Shown here in pieces: positions 18,941 through 27,612 of a DNA stretch of 64,000 nt; the stretch's first letter is position 1; every line of letters begins with the position of its first letter. The translations under genes and the position numbers were made by a program. The stretch comes from an uncultured Bacteroides sp. (GTDB taxonomy: Bacteria; Bacteroidota; Bacteroidia; Bacteroidales; Bacteroidaceae), in assembly GCA_900555635.1 (NCBI GenBank), contig USLU01000005.1:62001-126000 (forward strand), in the 5' to 3' direction. The notes under the pieces are model-generated. The model did no database searches, was not told the origin of the DNA, and saw only the letters and a program-made list of their open reading frames with translations.

Positions 18941-19021
18941 AAAAAAGGGAAGTCTCACGACTTCCACAGTTCTTCTAACCTTAAATCTAAATCTCTATGA
19001 AAAAAACGTTGGGCAAAGATA
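18941..19021 (-). ncRNA. Candidate small RNA with own -7 element and intrinsic terminator
   Basis: On the minus strand TATCTTTG (19021-19014) matches the -7 consensus. About 50-60 bases downstream a perfect 7-bp stem GGAAGTC-gtga-GACTTCC (18965-18948) is followed by CTTTTTTT. Together these delimit a transcript of roughly 65-70 nt in the gap between the MFS gene and the helicase gene. No reading frame fits: the only short frame here is on the other strand and lacks a ribosome site. The -33 TTTG is 13 rather than 19 bases from the -7, a weakness. The sequence looks like a stand-alone sRNA; family and target are unknown. Confidence 0.55.
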
Positions 19022-19099
19022 AGTGTTTATTAAACAAATTGCTATTAATAAAGTATATAAAACAATAGAAAAGATTTAATATATGCTAACACAACCCTA

Positions 19100-22000
19100 T
19101 TAAAGCGTATAAAAAGTCTCTCTTAATAATTTGGAATAAATAGGATTAAGGCGGAGTAATTCAGCAACACCTGTCATAAACATCTGCTTACGGGCGCGAG
19201 TGAGGGCAACATTGAGTTTACGATCAATCTGAATATTATTTTCTTCAGTCAAGTTAGCTAGAAATCTTAATTGATAGGCACGATTTACTGAGAAAGAATA
19301 GATAATTACGTCCCGTTCACTACCTTGGAAGCGTTCTACAGTATCGATCAATATATCATTTAAGGCAGGAATACCTAACCGGGAAATCGTCTTTTTAATC
19401 AAAGCTATCTGACTACGATAAGGGGTAATGATGCCTAGAGTTAATGAAGAGTCAAAGCCGGAACCGGACGAATACTGGCGATACACAGCTTCCGACAAAC
19501 GAGCTACAATCTGTGCCTCCGAATGATTCATCTTTGCTGATTGTGCCAGTGGCTCGGGCACAGAAGGTATGAATGCGACACGACGCGTCAGCAAACTGGC
19601 AAATTCGCAGTCTGCTAACTCCGGTGAAAGGTGCAAAGTTCCACTCTGATGCGGCAAACCAACCGATTCCAACAATCCACCATAAAAAGCCTGATTGGGA
19701 AAAGAGGCCACTTCTACATTCATACGCCCTTGGCGACACAACATGTCAAAGTAGTGATTAGTGATTAGTGATAAGCGATTAGATGCAGGGAAGGTATGTG
19801 TCAGGTTACGATAGAGGCGTTCGAATAAGGAGTCTTTCAAATTGTACAAACCGATGGACTGCAAGGCTTCATCGCACACTTCGGATTGTTCGGAAGACTG
19901 TAACACCACAGCGGGGAGTTGCTTATGATCGCCAATCAATATAAACTTGCCAATGGCATCGGTACCTGCAGGATTCCGGGTACAGAGCAATCCAAGTAGC
20001 TGAGGTTCGAGGATTTGTGTAGCCTCATCCACGATAGCAACATCAAAAGTCTTTAAACGGAACAACTCTGTTTTGGCTGAAAGTGTAGCAACCGTGCCCA
20101 CAAACACCCGGCAGTGGGCAATACGCTCCTGCACCTCACGTCGGGTAGAGCAAGTCGCCAGTACATTTTCTATCAAATGTGACCTATACAGCTCATCACA
20201 GGATAGTTCACTACCGATACGTATAAAATCAATTTCAGGTGTTATGGCAGCAAGCGTTTTACTGATCTCATCTATAGCACGATTAGTATATGAAAGCAGC
20301 AATATTTGTTTTCCTTCCTGATAGAAAGTTTCTACCATTTTGCGTAATGCTCGGGAAGTTTTTCCGGTACCCGGAGGTCCTATTAAAAGGAAATAGTCTT
20401 GGGCTGCTTTCGCTTTCAACGCAATTCGGGTAAAGTCATTCGTTGCAGATTTGATACAGTCATTCAGAGAAGCGTCGAATACAGGCGGTCGCTGCCCCAG
20501 TAACAAGTCACGACGGCTTTTCGTGGCAGAAAGGAAAGCTGATAGTCCCAAATACATACTGCGGAAAGAGGTATCCATATAATCATGCTCTACAGCATAC
20601 AAACTATCTGCAGGAAGTACTCCAGCGTTCTGCTGGGCGGCACGAAGTCGAATACATATTTCTTCTTCAGATATGCGTTCTATATTCCCCTTGAATACCA
20701 TCTTATTAGTCACATTGTCCTCATCGACATTCCGCTCATAGAGGACTACCGCATCCCCTTGACGGAAATTAGGAAGCACGGAGGAAGTCTGTGATTTTAT
20801 TCTTAATAACAAATAAGGTTTATGAGCATCAGCAGCATGATTTTCACAGATAGCCAAATCATACAATATCTCCCCTGCATCACATTTTTCAGCCAAGGTA
20901 GAGAGCCAAAGAGCCGCTGCACCTGCCCGTCCTTCATAATCAATATCGCCGGACTTAGATGTATAGAGTTCTTTGGTTATAAAATTATAAAGAGTATAGA
21001 AATAACTCTGTTCCAAAGAAGATAATGAACGGATGCGTTGTGCCACTGCATCGATAGAAGGATAAAGAAATCTCTTCCACAATGTATTGTCCAGACAACG
21101 TTGATTCAGCGTATCAGGATTGATATCTTTCAATCGTTCTGCTGTATATTGGGGGCTATTTCTAAGTTGAATACTGTATTCATTTGCCACAATCCGATTA
21201 CGGAGATCCATCACCCTTCGTACCATTGCCCACGAAGGACGTGCCGGATAAAGCAACGGATAACGTGTATATAACAGATAAGCCTTTACTTTTCGGTGTT
21301 CCATCCCCATTGAGAACTCCAAGACAGCCTGATAAAGCAACATCTGCACCTTATTATTTTCCTTGGGTTCTACCTTGCCACGAATAGAGTATTCATCCGC
21401 CTTTCCCGACTTCATTTCAATAAAAGAAGTCATATCACGTTGCATATAGTCCAAACGCCCTTGCAATCCCAAAGCTTCGCATATATACGTAGGTTCGAGT
21501 ACCGCATCAGTCTTATCCAATTCATACCCCGAAGCACGGAAGGTTTCAGTCACCGTTTGCCGGATATTCTCAAAGTGACGCTTACAATCGGCAAAGAACT
21601 CAATTTCCTTCTCCCGGTCACGCAGATCGGCGCATGCAGCCAGTTCTATAGGATAAGTACGAAAGGCTTTCTGCATACACGTCCGGTAATCGGGTTCTTC
21701 TTTGGCGTGAATCCATTCATCCAAAAAAAGATTGGCTATATTACCCAGCAAAAGAGGTCGGGTATTATCAGGTGACTGCAGACGTGCCAGTATATAGTTG
21801 GCAGGATGATGACCGTAGTCCTTGAAACATTCCGCCAAGGAACTAATGTCTATCAGATAGTCCGGTTCAAGGATTATAAAAGAGGGAGTTAGTATGCCGG
21901 TTTCGTCCACGGATACATCTAACAGGTTTACTTGCGCATGACGCCAAAGAATTTGGCAGGTTTCGGCAAACTCTTCATTGATTTGCGGTACATTGTAACG

Positions 22001-22510
22001 AACACGAAGCGGTTCATCCGATACCGTATCCAGAGGTAATACATACAAATAGGTGTCATCGGCATACTGAAAACAGACCCGCATACGCTTCACCCGTTCC
22101 TTTGCCGGAGGAGCTACCACGTATGTAGCATCAGCCCGAGGCAGCAGCCGATAGAGGACATCGGGAATATCCTGCCCCGTCAGTCGCTTGACAAAAAAGG
22201 CCAAAGTCTTAGAGTCACGCAGCAGTTGCTCGTATGTCGGTTCCGCCTGGCGGTTCAAAATAGCATTGGAAGTTAAACGGAAAGTATGCAGCCGATTCTG
22301 TTCCACAATAGACAGCCCGACTTTGGAAGCGACAAAGCTGATACGGGCGGAGAGGTCGGTCATCTGCAAACTACCGTCAGTCATTTGTGTGCGGCACAGA
22401 CGCTCTAACAATTCACGCAACTGACGATAGGCAGTATCTAAAGGAATGCCGTCTTTGCGACAAGCTCCTAAAAGTATATCAAAGTATTCTTTTACTTCAT
22501 TCTCCATCAT
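19100..22510 (-). CDS. Cas4-like nuclease fused to SF1 (DNA2/UPF1-type) helicase
   Basis: A 1136-residue DNA-repair type protein. A PD-(D/E)XK nuclease of the Cas4/AddB kind lies near residues 350-375: GRLDYM followed by SFIEMKSGKADEY (catalytic D, E and K). The helicase half begins around residue 700: Walker A GPPGTGKTS, Walker B VAIVDEATQ, motif III GDHKQLPAV, motif V DTVERFQGSERD and motif VI ALTRARKQM. This is the Dna2-like layout, acting on DNA ends or flaps. The start overlaps the tatC stop by four bases (ATGA), so it is translationally coupled to the Tat operon. A four-unit heptad repeat lies inside the frame, near residues 910-920. Confidence 0.9.
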   Translation of the reverse strand: MMENEVKEYFDILLGACRKDGIPLDTAYRQLRELLERLCRTQMTDGSLQMTDLSARISFVASKVGLSIVEQNRLHTFRLTSNAILNRQAEPTYEQLLRDSKTLAFFVKRLTGQDIPDVLYRLLPRADATYVVAPPAKERVKRMRVCFQYADDTYLYVLPLDTVSDEPLRVRYNVPQINEEFAETCQILWRHAQVNLLDVSVDETGILTPSFIILEPDYLIDISSLAECFKDYGHHPANYILARLQSPDNTRPLLLGNIANLFLDEWIHAKEEPDYRTCMQKAFRTYPIELAACADLRDREKEIEFFADCKRHFENIRQTVTETFRASGYELDKTDAVLEPTYICEALGLQGRLDYMQRDMTSFIEMKSGKADEYSIRGKVEPKENNKVQMLLYQAVLEFSMGMEHRKVKAYLLYTRYPLLYPARPSWAMVRRVMDLRNRIVANEYSIQLRNSPQYTAERLKDINPDTLNQRCLDNTLWKRFLYPSIDAVAQRIRSLSSLEQSYFYTLYNFITKELYTSKSGDIDYEGRAGAAALWLSTLAEKCDAGEILYDLAICENHAADAHKPYLLLRIKSQTSSVLPNFRQGDAVVLYERNVDEDNVTNKMVFKGNIERISEEEICIRLRAAQQNAGVLPADSLYAVEHDYMDTSFRSMYLGLSAFLSATKSRRDLLLGQRPPVFDASLNDCIKSATNDFTRIALKAKAAQDYFLLIGPPGTGKTSRALRKMVETFYQEGKQILLLSYTNRAIDEISKTLAAITPEIDFIRIGSELSCDELYRSHLIENVLATCSTRREVQERIAHCRVFVGTVATLSAKTELFRLKTFDVAIVDEATQILEPQLLGLLCTRNPAGTDAIGKFILIGDHKQLPAVVLQSSEQSEVCDEALQSIGLYNLKDSLFERLYRNLTHTFPASNRLSLITNHYFDMLCRQGRMNVEVASFPNQAFYGGLLESVGLPHQSGTLHLSPELADCEFASLLTRRVAFIPSVPEPLAQSAKMNHSEAQIVARLSEAVYRQYSSGSGFDSSLTLGIITPYRSQIALIKKTISRLGIPALNDILIDTVERFQGSERDVIIYSFSVNRAYQLRFLANLTEENNIQIDRKLNVALTRARKQMFMTGVAELLRLNPIYSKLLRETFYTL
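19752..19779. repeat. Heptad array inside the helicase coding sequence
   Basis: Three TAGTGAT units and one AAGCGAT unit run in direct succession. On the coding strand they are read as part of RLSLITNHYF, just before the helicase segment LCRQGRMN that normally carries the RM motif. The reading frame stays open. Confidence 0.85.
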
Positions 22511-23325
22511 TCTTCCGACTCCACTTCTTCCACTTCATCAGTCTTCTTATCCTTTATCATCAGGATACTCAACTCATAGAGCAAATAAAGCGGAACAGCC
22601 ACAACCGTCAGTGTGAACGGATCACCCGTAGGCGTAATGATAGCAGCAGCAATAACGATGATCACCACAGCATGCCGGCGGTACTTACGCAAGAAACTTT
22701 TATTCACCAATCCCAGCAGAGAAAGTAGCCAGGTCACCAGCGGCAATTCGAATGCCAACCCCATGCAGAGTACCAACATCATGAAGTTGTCGATATACGA
22801 ATTAAGTGAGATTTGATTCTCTATCGTTGAACTCAACTGGTAAGTGGAAAGAAAACGCAACGTCAACGGGTACACCATAAAATATCCCAGCAATACACCC
22901 ACAAAGAACATGACCGTGCCAATACCCAACGCTTTCTTTACCCCTGCTTGTTCGTTGGGATAAAGTGCCGGACTGACAAACAGCCAGATTTCATAAAATA
23001 TGTAAGGAGCAGCCGTAACCACAGACATCCAAAAAGCTGTAGATATATGAATGAAAAATGGTGCAGCCAGGTTAATATTAATAAGTTTGATATCAAACTC
23101 CTGCGTAAAGAACTCATCATTGAGGTTGAACACCTGCCCAATGTAACGCAGCAGATCGTAAAAAATAAAATCATTATGGCAAGGAGCCAAAATAACCTGG
23201 TCGAACAAATAAGGCATAGCAATGAAATAGCCTACAGCCAACACAAACCACACACCAAGTACCCGAAAGAGCACACGACGCAATTCATCCAGATGATCCC
23301 AAAAAGTCAGTTCTTTTTCTGCCAT
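22507..23325 (-). CDS. tatC: Sec-independent (twin-arginine) translocase subunit TatC
   Basis: A 272-residue polytopic membrane protein, the receptor core of the twin-arginine export system. The N-terminal signature FWDHLDELRRVLFRVL follows the start directly, and the conserved FELPLVTWLLSLLGLV block appears near residue 205; six hydrophobic segments can be seen. I chose the ATG at 23325 (MAEKELTFW) because the upstream in-frame ATG at 23367 lies inside a heptad repeat. That upstream start would add 14 residues without family similarity. tatA lies upstream, and the helicase gene overlaps the stop codon downstream, giving a tatA-tatC-helicase unit. Confidence 0.95.
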   Translation of the reverse strand: MAEKELTFWDHLDELRRVLFRVLGVWFVLAVGYFIAMPYLFDQVILAPCHNDFIFYDLLRYIGQVFNLNDEFFTQEFDIKLININLAAPFFIHISTAFWMSVVTAAPYIFYEIWLFVSPALYPNEQAGVKKALGIGTVMFFVGVLLGYFMVYPLTLRFLSTYQLSSTIENQISLNSYIDNFMMLVLCMGLAFELPLVTWLLSLLGLVNKSFLRKYRRHAVVIIVIAAAIITPTGDPFTLTVVAVPLYLLYELSILMIKDKKTDEVEEVESEE

Positions 23326-23342
23326 AGAAAAGTTATTAAATG

Positions 23343-23368
23343 GAGAATGAGAAACTTCATTCTTCATT
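23343..23368. repeat. Heptad-type repeat in the tatA-tatC gap
   Basis: Two CTTCATT units (GAATGAA type on the minus strand) face GGAGAATGAG in inverted orientation. The element fills the roughly 50-bp gap between the tatA stop and the preferred tatC start. Confidence 0.7.
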
Positions 23369-23375
23369 CAAATTA

Positions 23376-23588
23376 TCATTTTGAAGCGGGAGTATCAATA
23401 TCGTCCTTAGCCTTATTAATTTCTTCTTTAGCTTCATTGACGCCGTCTTTGAAGCTCTTCACACCTTTGCCAAGTCCACGCATTAATTCTGGAATTTTTT
23501 TGCCACCGAACAACAATAGAATAACAAGGGCTATGATAATCCATTCAGAGCCGCTAGGAAGAAAACCTAATAAAAGTAAATTTGTCAT
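23376..23588 (-). CDS. tatA: Sec-independent translocase subunit TatA
   Basis: A 70-residue protein with one N-terminal membrane helix (SEWIIIALVILLLFGGKKIPEL) and the conserved FGxKKxPEL hinge. An amphipathic helix (LMRGLGKGVKSFKDGVNEA) follows, then a charged tail. This is the TatA/E pore-forming component that assembles with TatC to export folded proteins. Length and motif order are standard. Its -7 promoter element lies at 23611-23618, so the tat genes can be transcribed separately from murF-alr upstream. Confidence 0.95.
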   Translation of the reverse strand: MTNLLLLGFLPSGSEWIIIALVILLLFGGKKIPELMRGLGKGVKSFKDGVNEAKEEINKAKDDIDTPASK

Positions 23589-23610
23589 AGTATAATGTAT
23601 TTATTTGACG

Positions 23611-23618
23611 CAAAGATA
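23611..23618 (-). promoter_or_regulatory. -7 element for the tatA-tatC-helicase unit
   Basis: The minus strand reads TATCTTTG, 22 bases before the tatA start. The region where the -33 box should lie is occupied by a heptad array (23627-23693) and contains no TTTG. Confidence 0.6.
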
Positions 23619-23626
23619 GAAAAAAA

Positions 23627-23693
23627 TAGTGATTAGTGATTAATGATTAGTGATTTGTTTATAAGAGTACAGATCACTAATCACGAATCACTT
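23627..23693. repeat. Heptad inverted repeat between murF-alr and tatA
   Basis: Four left units (TAGTGAT, TAGTGAT, TAATGAT, TAGTGAT) and three right units (ATCACTA, ATCACGA, ATCACTT) flank an 18-base loop (23655-23672). The right arm ends 3 bases from the murF-alr stop codon. Confidence 0.9.
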
Positions 23694-23696
23694 TCT

Positions 23697-26198
23697 TCAG
23701 TCTTGATAATAAACTCGTTTAACCCGGGTGGAAATACTGGTTAATACCTCATAAGGTATCGTGTCGAGTACATCGGATAAAACGGTAATAGGCAGATGAT
23801 CGCCGAAAATTTCTACGGAATCCCCTTCCTTGCAATCAATGTCTGTAACATCGATCATACAGACATCCATGCAGATATTGCCCACATAAGGTGCTTTCTG
23901 ACCATTTACCAGGCAGTAAGCATGTCCGACACCTAAATGCCGGTTCAATCCGTCGGCATAGCCAATGGGCAAAGCGGCAATACGCGATGGACGTACCAAA
24001 TGCCCTTTACGGCTATAACCCACTGTATCTTCCTGAGGCACATCACGTATCTGAAGAATAGTAGTCTTCAATGTGCTGACATTATGCATTATAGTATTAT
24101 CAATAGGACTGATGCCATACAAACCCAATCCTAAACGAACCATATCGAATTGCGCTCCCGGGAAACGCTCTATACCCGCAGAATTGCAAATATGGCGAAG
24201 TATCTTATGCGGAAAAGCTTCCTGCAACTCCAAAGACGCTTTTTCGAACACTTCAATTTGCTGACGTGTGAAAGCATCGAACTGCGCTGCATCGCTACCT
24301 ACAAAATGAGAGAATACCGAACGGGCTATAACGGCATTCTGCGATTTCAGACGTTCGATAAGGCGGGGTATATCTTCGGGAGCAAATCCCAAACGATGCA
24401 TACCCGTATCTAATTTTACATGGATAGGGAAGTTCGTGATGCCTTCTTTTTCAGCTTCTTTAATAAGAGCATCCAGCAGATGAAAGCTATAAACTTCAGG
24501 CTCCAGTTTATAATCGAACATTGTCTTGAATGCAGTCATCTCAGGATTCATGATGATAATGCTCGCAGTAATTCCCGCCTTGCGCAATTCAGAACCCTCG
24601 TCGGCAACGGCTACAGCAAGATAGTCTACATGATGTTCTTGCAAAGTCTTGGCTATTTCGTACGATCCGGCGCCATAAGCAGAAGCTTTAACCATACAAA
24701 CCATCTTGGTTTCGGGCTTCAGTTTACTACGGTAGTAGTTCAGATTGGCTATCATTGCACCGAGGTTGACTTCAAGTATTGTTTCGTGTACCTTCTTTTC
24801 CAACATCTCCGTCAGTGCATCGAATCCGAATTTACGGGCCCCTTTTATCAGGATGATCTCGCTCTCTAAACGAAGTTCGCCTCTTTCGATGGCACGAATC
24901 AGAGCATCCGTATTAGCGAAGAATGACTTTTCGATATCAAAACGTGCGGCAGAACTGGTGATTTCACTACCTACACCGATAATGCGTTCAATACCGCGAC
25001 TGTTTACCAATTGCGCTACCTGGCGGTAGAGAGTAGGCGTATTCTGCCCGGTTTCAAGAATATCAGAAAGTATCAGAGTGCGCTTCAAACCTTTGGATTG
25101 AGAACGGCGATACAAGAAGTTCAGTGCAATATCCAATGAACCAAGATCCGAGTTATAACTGTCGTTTATCAATAAACAACCATTTTTGCCTTCTTTTACT
25201 TCCAGGCGCATAGCTACGGGTTCCAGCTTTGTCATGCGTTCCGTAATCTTTTCAGCCGGAAGCATCAAGTATAAACAGGCTGCCAGGCAGTTCAATGAGT
25301 TCTCAATAGAAGCATCATCTATAAAAGGAAGAGTAAACGTATTGTCCATATCCAGGTAACGATAGGAAATAACGGTGCAATCCTCTTTCTTATCTACCTT
25401 GCTTATAAACAGCGGACGTTCCATATCTTTCCGGCTCCACGCTATTTCACGTGACGAAAGCATGGACTTCGCCACACAATTACTGATAAACTCATCGTCT
25501 CCATTGTAAATTACCACATCACAACCTTTAAACAGCGCAAGCTTCTCCATACACTTTTCTTGCAAAGAGAAAAAGTTTTCCTGATGTGCGCCACCGATAT
25601 TGGTTAATATACCGATAGTAGGCTTGATGATATTCTGTAAAGAGCGCATCTCTCCCGGCTCCGAAATACCGGCTTCAAAGATGGCTAGCCCGGATTGCTC
25701 GTTCATCTGCCATACCGACAAAGGAACACCAATCTGTGAGTTATAACTGCGGGGCGAACGTACAATCGTCCGTTCGGGACTGAGCAACTGATGCAACCAC
25801 TCTTTTACTATCGTTTTTCCATTGCTACCCGTAATGCCGATAACCGGAATCTGAAATTGTCCGCGATGTTGTTCGGCCAGTTTCTGCAAAGCCTTGAGAG
25901 GATTGGCTACAATTAAGAAATTGCTAGTGGACAATGAATCTTTTTCCATTTTCCATTTTCCATTTTCCATCAACTTAAAGCTCTCTTCGCTTACAACGAA
26001 ATTACGTACGCCACGCGCGTATAAATCGGGTATATAACGAGCACCGTCATTTCGTCTGGTAGCTAAGGCGAAGAACAATGTTTCCTCGGGGAAACTCAGG
26101 GAACGGCTATCAGTAAGTAGCCAATCAATAGTAGCCGGCACATTCCCTGCACGTCGGGCACCAATAGTTTCGGTTATGCTTTCAATCGAATACGACAT
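23697..26198 (-). CDS. Bifunctional MurF ligase / alanine racemase
   Basis: An 833-residue fusion for peptidoglycan synthesis. Residues about 1-465 are MurF (UDP-MurNAc-tripeptide:D-Ala-D-Ala ligase), with the Mur ATP-binding loop GITGSNGKTIVKEW near residue 121. Residues about 466-833 are an alanine racemase, with the PLP lysine Lys504 in VKASAYGAG and the late PIGYADGLNR block near the second catalytic tyrosine. Fusing the D-Ala source to the D-Ala-D-Ala adding enzyme is characteristic of Bacteroidetes. The start overlaps the GSCFA gene by 25 bases. A four-unit TTTCCAT array lies in frame near residues 76-86 of the MurF N-terminal domain. Confidence 0.96.
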   Translation of the reverse strand: MSYSIESITETIGARRAGNVPATIDWLLTDSRSLSFPEETLFFALATRRNDGARYIPDLYARGVRNFVVSEESFKLMENGKWKMEKDSLSTSNFLIVANPLKALQKLAEQHRGQFQIPVIGITGSNGKTIVKEWLHQLLSPERTIVRSPRSYNSQIGVPLSVWQMNEQSGLAIFEAGISEPGEMRSLQNIIKPTIGILTNIGGAHQENFFSLQEKCMEKLALFKGCDVVIYNGDDEFISNCVAKSMLSSREIAWSRKDMERPLFISKVDKKEDCTVISYRYLDMDNTFTLPFIDDASIENSLNCLAACLYLMLPAEKITERMTKLEPVAMRLEVKEGKNGCLLINDSYNSDLGSLDIALNFLYRRSQSKGLKRTLILSDILETGQNTPTLYRQVAQLVNSRGIERIIGVGSEITSSAARFDIEKSFFANTDALIRAIERGELRLESEIILIKGARKFGFDALTEMLEKKVHETILEVNLGAMIANLNYYRSKLKPETKMVCMVKASAYGAGSYEIAKTLQEHHVDYLAVAVADEGSELRKAGITASIIIMNPEMTAFKTMFDYKLEPEVYSFHLLDALIKEAEKEGITNFPIHVKLDTGMHRLGFAPEDIPRLIERLKSQNAVIARSVFSHFVGSDAAQFDAFTRQQIEVFEKASLELQEAFPHKILRHICNSAGIERFPGAQFDMVRLGLGLYGISPIDNTIMHNVSTLKTTILQIRDVPQEDTVGYSRKGHLVRPSRIAALPIGYADGLNRHLGVGHAYCLVNGQKAPYVGNICMDVCMIDVTDIDCKEGDSVEIFGDHLPITVLSDVLDTIPYEVLTSISTRVKRVYYQD
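25943..25970. repeat. Heptad array inside murF-alr
   Basis: Four consecutive TTTCCAT units; on the coding strand they are read as MENGKWKMEK. Three 7-bp units equal seven codons, so the frame survives. It lies in a linker-like segment before NFLIVANPLKAL. Confidence 0.85.
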
Positions 26199-27163
26199 AT
26201 ATCTTTTTCTTTTTTGAAATCTAAGTACGGGTATTTTCCGTTAAGTCGGTCTATTTTTAACACAATTTGTCCTAAAAAACGCTTATACTCGTCAGACTCC
26301 GGATGGAAGGGTTTATGTAATAGGGCTTTACGTATATTTTCACTTTCTTCCATAATCTGTAACGCATCAGTAGAGATGCAAGTTTGCACAAATCGTTCCC
26401 ACACATACCGGACGGCGACATCGGATGGGTGAACCATATCTTCGGCATAAAAGCGGTAATCGCGCAACTCGTCCATCAGTAATTCATAAGCAGGGAAGTA
26501 GAAAACTTGTTCGGGATAAGCTACTTGCAATTGTTCTATGGCAAGAAGCAGGGTGGCTTTGCTCAGAGCATTGGCATGCATCCCGTCGCGAACATGACGG
26601 ATGGGGCTGACGGTAAATAATATTTTCAGTGCAGCATTGTGAGCAAAGAGTCTTTTAAACAGGGCTTTATAATCCGTAACAATCTCTTCCACCGACAGTT
26701 TGCGACGGTTAAAAGTTGCTTCCGCTTGCTTGTGGCAGTTGGCAACGATGCGTCCTGTATCTTTAGTTTCATAAACCCATGCAGTGCCAAAGGTCAGTAG
26801 TAGGCAGTTCAACTGCGAAAGATTACGATGTGCCTCGTCCAACCGACTATTGATGTGCAGCAAAGTTTCTTCTGCTTCCGCTGAAGAGAAATCGCCATGA
26901 TGCATCGGGCTATGCCAACACTCTCGAAAGAAGAACAAATCATTCGGAGTATACGCCTTCCCCACACTGATTTCCCGCAAAGCAGCCGATATAGAGAGCG
27001 GATTATAAAGAACTCCGTAAGGATTGACGTCGCAACGGAACTTCGCATCAGTCAACTTCGCCCCTATATTCGTGGCAAAACAGGAGCCGAGAAGCATCAG
27101 ACGGTCTGCATGCATCAGCCGGGGCATGTTGGCAGGCAATTCAACGGGAGTATAAAAGTCCAT
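26174..27163 (-). CDS. GSCFA domain protein
   Basis: A 329-residue protein with the family-defining block LLGSCFATNIG near residues 25-35, and conserved NPYGVLYNP and LTFGTAWVY segments. GSCFA proteins are SGNH-hydrolase-like and are thought to act on lipids or cell-wall compounds, but no activity is established to my knowledge. The ATG at 27163 (MDFYTPVEL) is preferred over a TTG twelve bases upstream, because a -7 element sits at 27188-27195 and family members begin near this point. The gene overlaps murF-alr, implying co-expression with cell-wall synthesis. Confidence 0.85.
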   Translation of the reverse strand: MDFYTPVELPANMPRLMHADRLMLLGSCFATNIGAKLTDAKFRCDVNPYGVLYNPLSISAALREISVGKAYTPNDLFFFRECWHSPMHHGDFSSAEAEETLLHINSRLDEAHRNLSQLNCLLLTFGTAWVYETKDTGRIVANCHKQAEATFNRRKLSVEEIVTDYKALFKRLFAHNAALKILFTVSPIRHVRDGMHANALSKATLLLAIEQLQVAYPEQVFYFPAYELLMDELRDYRFYAEDMVHPSDVAVRYVWERFVQTCISTDALQIMEESENIRKALLHKPFHPESDEYKRFLGQIVLKIDRLNGKYPYLDFKKEKDICRIRLKA

Positions 27164-27187
27164 AGTTCTACGCAAATTTCAGTGCTG

Positions 27188-27195
27188 CAAAAGTA
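27188..27195 (-). promoter_or_regulatory. -7 element for the GSCFA/murF-alr unit
   Basis: The minus strand reads TACTTTTG, matching TAnnTTTG. The expected transcript start about 7 bases later leaves a short leader before the ATG at 27163. Confidence 0.6.
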
Positions 27196-27306
27196 GAATT
27201 TATTCTTTATCACAACAAATTACGAACGAGAAAAAGGTTAAATCCTTTTCTTGGGAGATTTATCTATCGGGGTAGGCAGGTTTAAGCATTTCAGATGCGT
27301 CTGTTT

Positions 27307-27398
27307 ATTCTTTCCACCATGGAGTACTTTTCTTTCCATCATGGTGGAAAGAAACTTTCTACACGGTGGAAAGAAAAGTACTCCATGGTGGAAAGAAT
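27307..27398. repeat. Large inverted repeat with perfect 32-bp arms
   Basis: The arms at 27307-27338 and 27367-27398 are exact reverse complements, beginning ATTCTTTCCACCATGG. The 28-base centre itself holds a smaller CATGGTGGAAAG/CTTTC fold, so the TTTCCAnCATGG word occurs several times. The element lies in the 417-base gap between the divergent GSCFA and LruC genes. Apart from the two promoters I see nothing else in that gap. Confidence 0.9.
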
Positions 27399-27509
27399 TA
27401 AAAGTCGCATCCTTTTTCCTTAAAGGATACGAAAGCGGAACTTAATCTCTGCGATAAGACACCTTAATCGAACTCTCTGATAATTAGCACAAAATACCTT
27501 TCAAAATAT

Positions 27510-27540
27510 TTTGCCATGAACTATAGAATATGTATTTTTG
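27510..27540 (+). promoter_or_regulatory. Promoter of the LruC-domain gene
   Basis: TTTG at 27510-27513, 19 bases of spacer, then TATTTTTG at 27533-27540: a full match to the Bacteroides layout. The leader before the ATG at 27613 is about 65 bases. Confidence 0.75.
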
Positions 27541-27612
27541 TTGTAGAAAATACGCAGTTCCAGAATAAGCCTTTCGTAAAGTACAACAATTTTGTATAAG
27601 AGAGATAATAAT

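Noticed and set aside
18998..19069. A 23-codon plus-strand frame beginning MKKTLGKDK
   Set aside because: It lacks a ribosome site and overlaps a minus-strand -7 element and terminator; the small RNA reading explains the sequence better.
21184..21775. Several short plus-strand frames across the helicase gene
   Set aside because: All are antisense fragments of one long conserved reading frame.
23326..23367. A longer TatC starting at 23367
   Set aside because: The extra 14 residues are encoded by a heptad repeat and do not match the TatC family.
26176..27175. GSCFA protein starting at TTG 27175
   Set aside because: The ATG at 27163 fits the -7 element and the family start; the TTG would leave almost no leader.
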